DNA from: Nakamurella sp. A5-74
Lineage (GTDB): Bacteria > Actinomycetota > Actinomycetes > Mycobacteriales > Nakamurellaceae
Assembly (NCBI RefSeq): GCF_040438885.1
Contig: NZ_CP159218.1
Location: 372,001-436,000 of the forward strand
Reading direction: 5' to 3'
DNA length: 64,000 nt
Shown: positions 29,272 through 36,781 of the stretch, piece after piece
Position numbering within the stretch: position 1 is the stretch's first letter
Layout: every line of letters starts with the position of its first letter
Notes under the pieces: generated by a model
The model's input: the letters and a program-made list of their open reading frames with translations, nothing else
What the model was told of the DNA's origin: nothing
The model's database searches: none
Translations under genes and position numbers: made by a program

Positions 29272-29720
29272 CCAGGCGGGTAGGTCTGGAGTTCGGTGTC
29301 TACGACTCGAATGGCCGTGCGGATGTCCACGATCTGGTAGCGAAGGCTGGTGGACGGATCGTTATCGACGATACCGTTGAGTCCCTGGTTATTCACCGAA
29401 GCGGCACGTTCAAGATCAACGTTCCTAGTTATACTTCTGCGCGCCGTGATCGCTTTACGATCGCGCACGAGTTGGGTCATTATTTCCTCCATTATCTCAA
29501 TGCCCGCCCGGATGAAGTGAGACGGAAGTTTACGCGACTGGGGCGAAACCCGGCAGAAACGCAAGCAAACTATTTCGCCGCCGAGCTGGTGATGCCTCGA
29601 GAGCAATTCCGGGAACATTTCATGCAAGAAAATGGCGACTTGCGCCGGTTAGCGCGAATCTTCGACGTCTCGCAGCTATCAGCGCAGGTTAGGGCAGAGT
29701 CACTTGGTTTGATCCATTGA
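29272..29720 (+). pseudogene. 3' part of ImmA/IrrE-family metallopeptidase gene
   Basis: Rejoined with 27766-27856 this gives a 179-residue protein. The zinc motif HELGHY (H96, E97, H100 in the joined protein) is followed by ETQANYFAAELVMP, which supplies the third ligand and the family signature of ImmA/IrrE proteases. No HTH domain is present. Such proteases cleave repressors or other partners upon a signal. The last codons overlap the TTG start of the cyclase gene (TTGA), so the two were one translational unit. Base composition is clearly lower in GC than the flanking chromosome. Confidence 0.88.
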
Positions 29721-30760
29721 ATCCTGGATCCCGCTTAGGTTCAAAGCTGTTTCTGTCTTGTGATTTGGTTGGGTCGACCGCTCATAAGCAACAGCGCGCG
29801 GAGCCACTCAAGTGGATATCAGATTTCCTGACGTTCTACACAGACTTTCCATCAATGGTGGAAGAGCAAGTTCCCGAACGTCTTCGAGGGAGACTGAAGC
29901 TTTGGAAGGCCGTCGGAGACGAGTTGTTGTTCGTGGTCGACGTAGACGAGGAGAGCGAGGTTCATGATTTTGTCAGTGCCTGGGTCCGTGCGATGGACGG
30001 TTACGAAGCGATGCTGTCCACCAAGAATCATGAGATGATGGAGTCGGGTGCGTCTTCGCCGCCGTTAAATTCGATGAAGACGAAAGGCGGCGCCTTCGTT
30101 GCAACTTTCCCCGAACCTGACTATGAGATTGTGGTTGCTCACTCGCCAAGTGAAGCCACCAGTGACCTTGATCCCATTTTGTTGAACGAACGCCTCAAGG
30201 AACATCCCAGTCCAGGGAATTTGCAAGATTTTCTTGGTACTAGCATAGATACCGGGTTTCGAGTTTCAGCTAGAGCTTCGCAGCGATACTTTACGTTGTC
30301 ACTGGAGGTCGCGTGGGCGTTCGCTCAACACCTGAAGACCCAGACCAACGAACCTGTGTCCAACATGGTCTTGCTTGAAGAAATTGCTCTCAAAGGGGTA
30401 TGGGGAGGGCGTGCTTATCCACTGTTTGCGATTGATCGTGCCGCGACAGACTCCTACAACCAAGCAATGCAGAGAATGCAGAACGTGCCACACCTGAAGG
30501 CTATGGACATATGCAACTTGGCAGAATCCTGCCACTCTGACAAGGCGTGGCCTTCCCTTATCCATTTTCCTGCTAGCACTTTTCCAGCCTTTACGGGAAA
30601 CAAGGATCGGTTGGAGAGCGCTCAGACTAGGATTTCTGAGAGAACGGATAGATCGGCAGAGGGCGATGAACTCCGAGAGTTGTCAACGGAGGCTTTCTCA
30701 GCGGACGAGGACGTATCCAACATGAGGGTGCAAGCGCCGCCCGCAGATGGCTCGCCGTAG
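29717..30760 (+). CDS. Nucleotide cyclase-like protein (Pycsar PycC type)
   Basis: 347 residues from the TTG at 29717 overlapping the metallopeptidase stop. The class III cyclase core is visible: LFLSCDLVGSTAHKQQ with metal-binding D16, and LKLWKAVGDELLF with the second Asp D68, the arrangement of stand-alone phage-defence pyrimidine cyclases. It is soluble, with a Ser/Asp/Glu-rich tail. Pycsar cyclases make cCMP or cUMP upon infection and activate a neighbouring effector. Here the only overlapping partner is a metallopeptidase. Whether it makes a pyrimidine or purine cyclic nucleotide cannot be told from sequence. Confidence 0.72.
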   Translation: MNPGSRLGSKLFLSCDLVGSTAHKQQRAEPLKWISDFLTFYTDFPSMVEEQVPERLRGRLKLWKAVGDELLFVVDVDEESEVHDFVSAWVRAMDGYEAMLSTKNHEMMESGASSPPLNSMKTKGGAFVATFPEPDYEIVVAHSPSEATSDLDPILLNERLKEHPSPGNLQDFLGTSIDTGFRVSARASQRYFTLSLEVAWAFAQHLKTQTNEPVSNMVLLEEIALKGVWGGRAYPLFAIDRAATDSYNQAMQRMQNVPHLKAMDICNLAESCHSDKAWPSLIHFPASTFPAFTGNKDRLESAQTRISERTDRSAEGDELRELSTEAFSADEDVSNMRVQAPPADGSP

Positions 30761-30850
30761 AGCTACGCACACAGGTAGCTGCTCGCACTCCCTTCACCAC
30801 TGGAGGGTTAAGGCTGCGGAGGGCCGGTAGGCGCGCGGACAGGTGCGACG

Positions 30851-31432
30851 TCACCGACGCCGACGACGTGCACCAGCAGTGACTGCTGATGCTTCGTCGC
30901 TGGGCGCAACAGAAGGTGGCAGGCTGTCGAACAGATGCGGGGTCCACACTTGCGCGGGTCGTTGCACCTGGACTGACTTGACGGTGTGGCCCAACGGGAA
31001 TCCGCCATCATGAGTCATCAGGTAGTCGCAGCCGAGCCGCAGGGCTGCGGCCAGGTGGGTGGCGTCAGCGCCTCTCAGACTCTTCGTGTTGTCTGCCCGC
31101 ATGGGATGCCACTCTCGCGCGAGGACAGCACTTTCGCGCGCCAACGGTCGGTCAATGTCGGTCCACAGGGTTGAGGGTGCGTCGAACCACCCGCGCACGG
31201 TGCTCACCACGGATGCGGCGCCATCGCGGACGATTGCTAGTCCGTTCAGCTCGACTTCAATCAGCGCGGATGATGCGAGCACGACCCGGTTGTCGTTCAC
31301 AGCGTCGAACAAGCCCTTGGCGATCTGCCATCGCGGTTCGGAAGTGTCAGCGTGCTGGGTGTCGTTCCGCGTCAAGAGGTCGATGTAGACGCAGGTGTCA
31401 ACATAAATGATCGGAGATTTCGTCCTAGGCAT
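30851..31432 (-). CDS. PIN-domain ribonuclease-like protein
   Basis: 193 residues. PIN-type acidic residues: IIYVDTCVYIDLL (first Asp), a central Glu in SALIEVELNGL, and DATHLAAALRLGCDYLMTHDGGF (later Asp pair). PIN domains are Mg-dependent RNases and frequent toxins. The start overlaps the upstream 272-residue gene by 8 nt, like a toxin after its partner. It converges on the cyclase gene; a weak hairpin (30761-30780) lies between them. The tail is Arg-rich. Confidence 0.82.
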   Translation of the reverse strand: MPRTKSPIIYVDTCVYIDLLTRNDTQHADTSEPRWQIAKGLFDAVNDNRVVLASSALIEVELNGLAIVRDGAASVVSTVRGWFDAPSTLWTDIDRPLARESAVLAREWHPMRADNTKSLRGADATHLAAALRLGCDYLMTHDGGFPLGHTVKSVQVQRPAQVWTPHLFDSLPPSVAPSDEASAVTAGARRRRR

Positions 31433-32243
31433 CGCGTAGCCCGTCGATGAATTGGTCGACGGTCAGGTCTCCCAGCCACCCCGCTGCAATACCCAGCAGG
31501 TCGTCCGTTCGCGGTCTACCACGGTCGTCCTCGGGCATCAGCTCGATGGATTCCACTTCGATGGCGATTGCCTGTCCGCGCGAGTTTCTCTTCATCTTTC
31601 CGCTGCAGATCACTCGGTGCGCCCACGCCGCGCGAAGCACATCGGACATAGCCTCTTGGACGTATCCGTACGCAGCGTGGCCGTCAGGCGTTCGCAGGGT
31701 CACGCGGAGGGTTCCTTGGCGGCGTTTCGAGTAATCGTGGAGGCTGGTCAGCCTGCCGGTCACCGTGCCCCAAGTAACCTCGAACGGCTTGACGGCAATG
31801 TCTGCGTTGGTCTTCACGTTGTTGTCGAGCGCCACGTTAGGTCCGACCGCGCCGTTGTAGGTAGCAAGACCGACCGACTGGATGCCGTTGCGCGGCATCG
31901 CTAGCTTCCCCACACGGCTGACTGTTTGCGGAGCGAACAGCGGCGGCACCGATGCCTGCGCCTGCAGCTCCTTCACACCCTCAACGAGCGCGTCGACCGG
32001 GACCATGATGTCGGCAAGCGCCCGCTGCTGTACCTCAGCGCGCGCTTCCAGCCGTACCACCAGATCCGCTGACTCGCGTCGCATGTCAGCCAACACCCAC
32101 GTAGCCCGAGTGGCCCGTAGCAAGTGGACCCGATCGATCTCCCGCAGCGAGAGCACTACGTCGTTGAGGGTGGTGGTGACCCGGCTGACCTCGGCGCGCT
32201 CCCGACCCTCATGGATGCGCACTTCAAGCCCGGTCGTAGTCAT
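31425..32243 (-). CDS. Unknown partner of the PIN-domain protein
   Basis: 272 residues, soluble. The N-terminal 110 residues are mostly helical and charged and may form a coiled coil (ESADLVVRLEARAEVQQRAL). The C-terminal part looks beta-rich (VTWGTVTGRLTSLHDYSKRR). I recognise no family. It precedes and overlaps the PIN gene, the position of an antitoxin, but it is far longer than usual PIN antitoxins and has no obvious DNA-binding motif. Confidence 0.6.
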   Translation of the reverse strand: MTTTGLEVRIHEGRERAEVSRVTTTLNDVVLSLREIDRVHLLRATRATWVLADMRRESADLVVRLEARAEVQQRALADIMVPVDALVEGVKELQAQASVPPLFAPQTVSRVGKLAMPRNGIQSVGLATYNGAVGPNVALDNNVKTNADIAVKPFEVTWGTVTGRLTSLHDYSKRRQGTLRVTLRTPDGHAAYGYVQEAMSDVLRAAWAHRVICSGKMKRNSRGQAIAIEVESIELMPEDDRGRPRTDDLLGIAAGWLGDLTVDQFIDGLRDA

Positions 32244-32401
32244 GTCGTCACGGTAGCCCCCGGCAGCAAGGACGGAGTAGGCATTCCGGTGCCCGATTTT
32301 TGGTCTTGCGGTAGAAGACCGGCACCGAATCCTCGATCGTCCCTGGGCTTGGGACTACGTGGTCGCCGCCCACCGACCCTCGCGCGGTTGAGCAACATCG
32401 G

Positions 32402-32989
32402 TCAGTCCCGAGTGACGAGCAGGCTGGCGTCCAGGTAGTTGCGCAGCGCGTCCACAAGACCAGCGAAGAGGACGTCCGTGGATCCAGGAAGTGGCAGACG
32501 GAACGCCAGGCCGCGTTCGTACATGTCCATCTTCTGCATCAGCTCTCGTTCCTGTACTTCGATCTCGCTGCCAAGTGCGATCAACTGGTCTGAGTTTAGG
32601 ATCACCTGTGCTCGCATCAGTTCGATGCTCAACGCGTTGGCGGAAGCCTTCGCGGTGGTCCGCAGATCTGCGACGTAGTCCGGAGGGATCTTGTTGTCCG
32701 GGTCGGATGCTGCTCCCCAGATGTCGTAGTACTCGCGGTACGCCCGAATGAACACGTCACACACACTTCGGACCGTTGCTGCCGTCACGCGGTCCGCTCG
32801 GCGGTCGTCCGCAGCGCGCTTGTCCTTCTCACGTTGCTTCGCGGCACGGTTGTTTCGGAACATGACGAACAACGCCGTTCCGGTTGCGAGCAGAGCTATC
32901 CCTACCGTTCCCCACCAAGGCGTTGAACCGGACCAGAAGCCCCCTGATTCGGGAACGATTGCATCCGCAGGAGTGCTGGCGATGTTCAC
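32402..32989 (-). CDS. Single-helix membrane protein in the CBASS operon
   Basis: 195 residues. A short outer N-terminus, one membrane helix (about 26-44, WGTVGIALLATGTALFVMF), then a charged cytoplasmic region (RNNRAAKQREKDKRAADDRRADR) leading to a helical domain of about 120 residues. It lies 16 nt after the CD-NTase stop on the same strand, so it is very likely co-transcribed. No family recognised; it could be an extra effector or an accessory protein of the CBASS system. Confidence 0.65.
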   Translation of the reverse strand: MNIASTPADAIVPESGGFWSGSTPWWGTVGIALLATGTALFVMFRNNRAAKQREKDKRAADDRRADRVTAATVRSVCDVFIRAYREYYDIWGAASDPDNKIPPDYVADLRTTAKASANALSIELMRAQVILNSDQLIALGSEIEVQERELMQKMDMYERGLAFRLPLPGSTDVLFAGLVDALRNYLDASLLVTRD

Positions 32990-33005
32990 AGAGATGAATC
33001 CTCAC

Positions 33006-34349
33006 TTAATCGACGTCGACGGACACGCGGGTTCGCGCCACGCAAGTTTGGTTCTTGACGATGTAGCACTCCACGTAGTGATGTCCTGAGTACAAGGTGT
33101 TCTCCACTCGCTCGTGATGACCCTGGTCGGGCAAAATTTCGCCACGCAGTTGACCGCGCGATACCGCTTCGGGTCCGTTGTTGCGAACCTTCCAGTACAC
33201 GTCGAAAGGCGCCGTGACGGTGGTGCTCACCATCTTGAACACAAGCTCTCGTTGCTTGGTGACGTGGCCCCCGCGTGCACGTAGGCGGCGTCGGTCTCCC
33301 CGGTTCGCCGCCCGAGGTGGCAGCACTTCGCAGATGGCCTTCACCGTTTCAGTTTCATTGACTCTGAATCTGTTCTCGATGAATTCCTCGTTGGGTGCGG
33401 AGTTGAGAGTCTTGGCTGTCTTCGCCGTAGCAGAGGGTGGCGCTTTCAGCTCGGATGGAAATGCCAAGCCGAAGATTTGCTGCCATGCGTTGATGCTTTC
33501 GTGTGGCGAAGTACGGGTGTAGGCGTAGGCGATGCGGTCGTTTAGTTCGTTGATATCTTTGCGGAACTCCTCGAACTGCCGGTTGGTCCACCGTCTGTTG
33601 AAGTCGGTGTCGGGGCAACTGGGATCCTCTACGTCTGGTTTGGAGGTCTGGCCGTTGAGCCAGCGGGCAAGATCCGCGACCAGGTTGTAGAGCGTAGTGG
33701 GAACGTCCTCGTAGCAGTCCAGCGCAGCGGCGATGGGGTAGACCCGTTCCCCAAGAAGAACGGTCAGTAGGACGGACTTGATATCGAACTCTTCGAGATG
33801 AGTGCGTAGATACTTGAGCAGGCGTAGAACTTTACGGAGATTCTTGTTGGTGATATCGTCTGCGGTCTGGATCCAGTGGGTCAGACCCACGGGGTTCGCG
33901 GCCTCAAAGGTGTTGTCGGTTCGGTAGACGATGTAACCGCTCCCGTCAGGCATCTCCACATAAGGCACAAGATCGACTTGACAGAAGTTCGCGTATGTGA
34001 TGCGAACGCACCGGTTCTTACGTTCGCTCATTGGCCCGTAGGTCGGGTGGTTCTCAACGGCTTTCCACACGGCGTCGGCATACTTGTGTGGATCGTTGTT
34101 CCACTCTGGCTGTTCCGCGATCTGGATCAGGATGTCCGCATCGAAGACCTCTCCGCTGGGCGGTCGGATGATGGTTCGATGCGTCCATGACCCCTGACGA
34201 ATCGTATCGATCATCAGGTCATCGAGCTCATCAGATGCGTACAGCGCCTTCTCGATGGCGGCTACGTGGTCACTCAGTTCCTCGAGCCGTCCTTTGTTCA
34301 GGTTGACGTGATCTCGCAGCAGTTGATCAAAATGCATGTCCAGGTTCAC
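33006..34349 (-). CDS. CBASS CD-NTase (SMODS-type nucleotidyltransferase with AGS-C-like tail)
   Basis: 447 residues from the GTG at 34349, whose GTGA overlaps the Cap5 stop; an ATG lies four codons later. The nucleotidyltransferase site is complete: IRQGSWTHRT (G53-S54), FDADILIQI (D70, D72) and QVDLVPYVE (D126). The C-terminal 130 residues (VYWKVRNNGPEAVSRGQLRG, then SGHHYVECYIV) match the AGS-C sensor-type domain found in these enzymes. It would make a cyclic oligonucleotide on phage infection that activates the neighbouring SAVED effector. The product is not deducible here. Confidence 0.9.
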   Translation of the reverse strand: MNLDMHFDQLLRDHVNLNKGRLEELSDHVAAIEKALYASDELDDLMIDTIRQGSWTHRTIIRPPSGEVFDADILIQIAEQPEWNNDPHKYADAVWKAVENHPTYGPMSERKNRCVRITYANFCQVDLVPYVEMPDGSGYIVYRTDNTFEAANPVGLTHWIQTADDITNKNLRKVLRLLKYLRTHLEEFDIKSVLLTVLLGERVYPIAAALDCYEDVPTTLYNLVADLARWLNGQTSKPDVEDPSCPDTDFNRRWTNRQFEEFRKDINELNDRIAYAYTRTSPHESINAWQQIFGLAFPSELKAPPSATAKTAKTLNSAPNEEFIENRFRVNETETVKAICEVLPPRAANRGDRRRLRARGGHVTKQRELVFKMVSTTVTAPFDVYWKVRNNGPEAVSRGQLRGEILPDQGHHERVENTLYSGHHYVECYIVKNQTCVARTRVSVDVD

Positions 34350-35509
34350 AAGTGTCCAATCTCGAAGGCAAGGCGGTAGGTGCCATCGTCCATGCGGTCG
34401 TACAGCTTCAGCCCTGGGTGGGCCTCGTGTACGAACACGCGCCCGAACTCCACTGCGGCAGCGATCGGTACCGCTGCCAGGACGTGGAACCAGCGCACCC
34501 GCTTGTGGCCTTCGTGCTCCAGACGAGCAAGAAGCTGTCTGCAGGCCTCCTGAAATCGCTGAAGTGTCTCGACACTCGAGATGGTGTCCGGACCAGGAGT
34601 GGCACCATCCACGGTTATCTCGAACCGAGGCAAGGACAGAAGCTCGTGTGGCACTTCGTCGGGGTTGATGGTTCCACTGACGTTGAGAAGCAGAACCGCT
34701 TCGAGAGCGGCGGCACCTTGGACCGGGACGTTCACCCGGAACTTCTCGAGAGTTGCCCGCTGCGGCCAGCTCCACGAATCCGTCGAACGGTGCCGCTGAT
34801 AGACATCGACTGGAACGTTGTCGTCAAGACACGACCCCAAGTAGACGAGGAGCGGGATTCGAGCCCAAGCGAAGACACTGATGTGGGTGGTCTCCCCCTC
34901 GGCTACGGAGGCCATAAGCCCGGCGAGCTGCTTGTCGATCATAGCCCGCGAAGCCCGGTAGTAATCCTCCGTGGGAACCTCCTCGCCCAGGATGTTCCGA
35001 AGGTCGATCTCGAGGGTGTTCCGGGTTGCGGGAGCGAACCTGGCGAACCGACCTGCGCCCGCGATCACGGCACGCGCCACGCCCTCTCGGTCGAGTTCCA
35101 TCGCCCGCCCCCGCAATCGACCGACCATCCGAATCGGTGTTGTCGCCCTATCCCGACCAACTTCCGTGGCGAGCCGCACGCGGTCTTCATGCTCTTGCTT
35201 CATCTCCAACAGCTGCTCGACGGAGAACGCGTCACGGGCGCCGGGCTTGTCGATCTCGTCGTGTTCGTGGTCGCACAGCAACATGAGGTTGTCAGCTGTG
35301 TCCCGCGCGTCCTCATCGAGCTCGGACCCAACTCCGCGCGGGGACCGGGGGGAGTTGGTCTGCCCCACGATGTGCGCGGCCTCGCCGAAGCGTCGTTCGA
35401 CGTAGGACATCGAACCCTCGAGCAGATACCTGTTGCAGATCTCGCAACGCCCACCCGCTCGCACCCAGAGCTTCAACCGCTCATCTGGGTCGATATTTCG
35501 TCGCGCCAT
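34346..35509 (-). CDS. CBASS effector Cap5-like: HNH nuclease fused to SAVED domain
   Basis: 387 residues from the ATG at 35509 (GGAGGG 7 nt upstream). Residues 20-90 are an HNH domain: RCEICNRYLL, EAAHIVGQ (H46) and NLMLLCDHEHDEID. The C-terminal half (about 190-387) is SAVED-like: THISVFAWARIPLLVYLGSC, VLLLNVSGTI and HVLAAVPIAAAVEFGRVF, the last being characteristic. SAVED binds the cyclic nucleotide and HNH then degrades DNA. It is the first gene of the operon, before the CD-NTase. No Cap2/Cap3 genes are nearby, so this looks like a type I layout. Confidence 0.9.
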   Translation of the reverse strand: MARRNIDPDERLKLWVRAGGRCEICNRYLLEGSMSYVERRFGEAAHIVGQTNSPRSPRGVGSELDEDARDTADNLMLLCDHEHDEIDKPGARDAFSVEQLLEMKQEHEDRVRLATEVGRDRATTPIRMVGRLRGRAMELDREGVARAVIAGAGRFARFAPATRNTLEIDLRNILGEEVPTEDYYRASRAMIDKQLAGLMASVAEGETTHISVFAWARIPLLVYLGSCLDDNVPVDVYQRHRSTDSWSWPQRATLEKFRVNVPVQGAAALEAVLLLNVSGTINPDEVPHELLSLPRFEITVDGATPGPDTISSVETLQRFQEACRQLLARLEHEGHKRVRWFHVLAAVPIAAAVEFGRVFVHEAHPGLKLYDRMDDGTYRLAFEIGHL

Positions 35510-35696
35510 GTTCGTGCCCTCCCGCACTCAGCCGGAGATGACCGGTTCAGCGGAAGCTAGCATCGCCCACCGACAGACCCCGGCCGCAGACACCGCCACG
35601 AGTAGTGCGCTGGCCTGCCCGATCCAGGTCGTGTCCTACCCTGCGACAGCAGGACGCAAATCCCCGCATCCACCGGTGCCCGAAGGAGGCCGCACG

Positions 35697-36413
35697 TTGA
35701 GTGAGCAGGTCGTGTTTCTCCACGGCGCTGGCAAAGCCGGGGTTGCGGCATGGCCGCGACAGGCAGTGGTTGCAGACCCGGCATGGATATTCTTGGATCG
35801 TCCAGCGGTGAGCGATGACCCGGACACCGACTGTCAGCGAGTCCTCGACCGGCTACGTAGTCACGGTCCTGGGCACGTCGTCGGGCACTCCTTCGGTGGG
35901 ATCGCGGTGCTCCTGGCAGCCCAGCAGGAACCGGATCTTGTCCGATCGGTGACCCTCTTGGAACCGGCCTGCTTCGATCTGGCTCGTGGACGTGACGCCG
36001 TTGAACAGCACATCGCGGTGATGCAGCCGGTGTTCGCGGTCAGCAACGATCCCTCAGTTCCTACGCGGGACTTCTCGAGCAGGTTCGCGGCTGCGATGGG
36101 ATCCGCGCCGCCTGACCTGCCTGACGAACTTCTGGAAGCCAACGTCGCGCGGTTGCGTGCCATGAAACCACCCTGGGGCAGCGCCCTGAACCCGGATGTT
36201 CCCTTACCCGTTCCGACCCTCGTCCTCACCGGTGACTGGAACCCTCTGTACGAGGAGACGGCACTCGCGCTGACCGACCTCGGAGCCGCCCATGAACACC
36301 TAGTCGGGTTCGGGCACCGCGTCCAGGACCAGCCCGGCGCGCTGGACCGGATGATCAGGCACTGGGACTCGTCCACCGCTCTCACCAGGCCGTGTGCCAA
36401 ACCGGGGGCTTAG
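35697..36413 (+). CDS. Alpha/beta-hydrolase family protein
   Basis: 238 residues from the TTG at 35697, with AAGGAGG 7 nt upstream. Signatures: oxyanion region VVFLHGAGKAG, nucleophile elbow GHSFGG (Ser), an Asp after the strand PTLVLTGDW, and a C-terminal His in VGFGHRVQ. Substrate unknown. It is divergent from the CBASS operon across 187 nt and may belong to the island or be the first chromosomal gene after it. Confidence 0.85.
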   Translation: MSEQVVFLHGAGKAGVAAWPRQAVVADPAWIFLDRPAVSDDPDTDCQRVLDRLRSHGPGHVVGHSFGGIAVLLAAQQEPDLVRSVTLLEPACFDLARGRDAVEQHIAVMQPVFAVSNDPSVPTRDFSSRFAAAMGSAPPDLPDELLEANVARLRAMKPPWGSALNPDVPLPVPTLVLTGDWNPLYEETALALTDLGAAHEHLVGFGHRVQDQPGALDRMIRHWDSSTALTRPCAKPGA

Positions 36414-36781
36414 CCTGTGCCAACGGTTTGCGCAGGTCGGCGTGCATGCAGCTCAACGAGTTGTCTGAACAACCCACCACCAGTTCAGAGCCCCGCCGGG
36501 TCCGTCCGGCGGGGCTCTTGGCGTCCCGGGCTGCATGGGCGTTGCGGAGCTCAGGTACAGACCTCCAGCGGCCTCGGTGAATTCCTGGCGGTCTGTCCGC
36601 GGAGTCCGCACAGGTCGGTGAACCTTCCCCGCACCGGTATCGGACGGCCGGGACCGGCGAGCGGGCAATCATGGCGCGAACTGGTACCCGAGCCCGCGTC
36701 ACCGCAAACATCCGTCACCCAGGAGTGTTGCCGCAGGTCAGCGGACGTACAGGAGCAGACAGATCGACTAAACTGCTTGCT
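36414..36781. promoter_or_regulatory. Intergenic region before the Ser/Thr kinase
   Basis: 368 nt. It contains the strong terminator at 36487-36518 and, just before the kinase GTG, a -10-like TAAACT (36769-36774) seven nt from the start codon. That spacing suggests a leaderless transcript. I found no copy of the tRNA-Leu 3' end here that would mark an attachment site. Confidence 0.45.
36487..36518 (+). terminator. Terminator after the alpha/beta-hydrolase gene
   Basis: A 13-bp perfect stem AGAGCCCCGCCGG / CCGGCGGGGCTCT with a 6-nt loop lies 73 nt after the hydrolase stop. It closely resembles the hairpin after tRNA-Leu at 12002-12027. Confidence 0.8.

Noticed and set aside
36414-36486. Possible tRNA or attachment-site remnant at the right edge of the island
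   Set aside because: No cloverleaf forms and the tRNA-Leu 3' end is not repeated here; only short words such as ACCCACCAC are shared.
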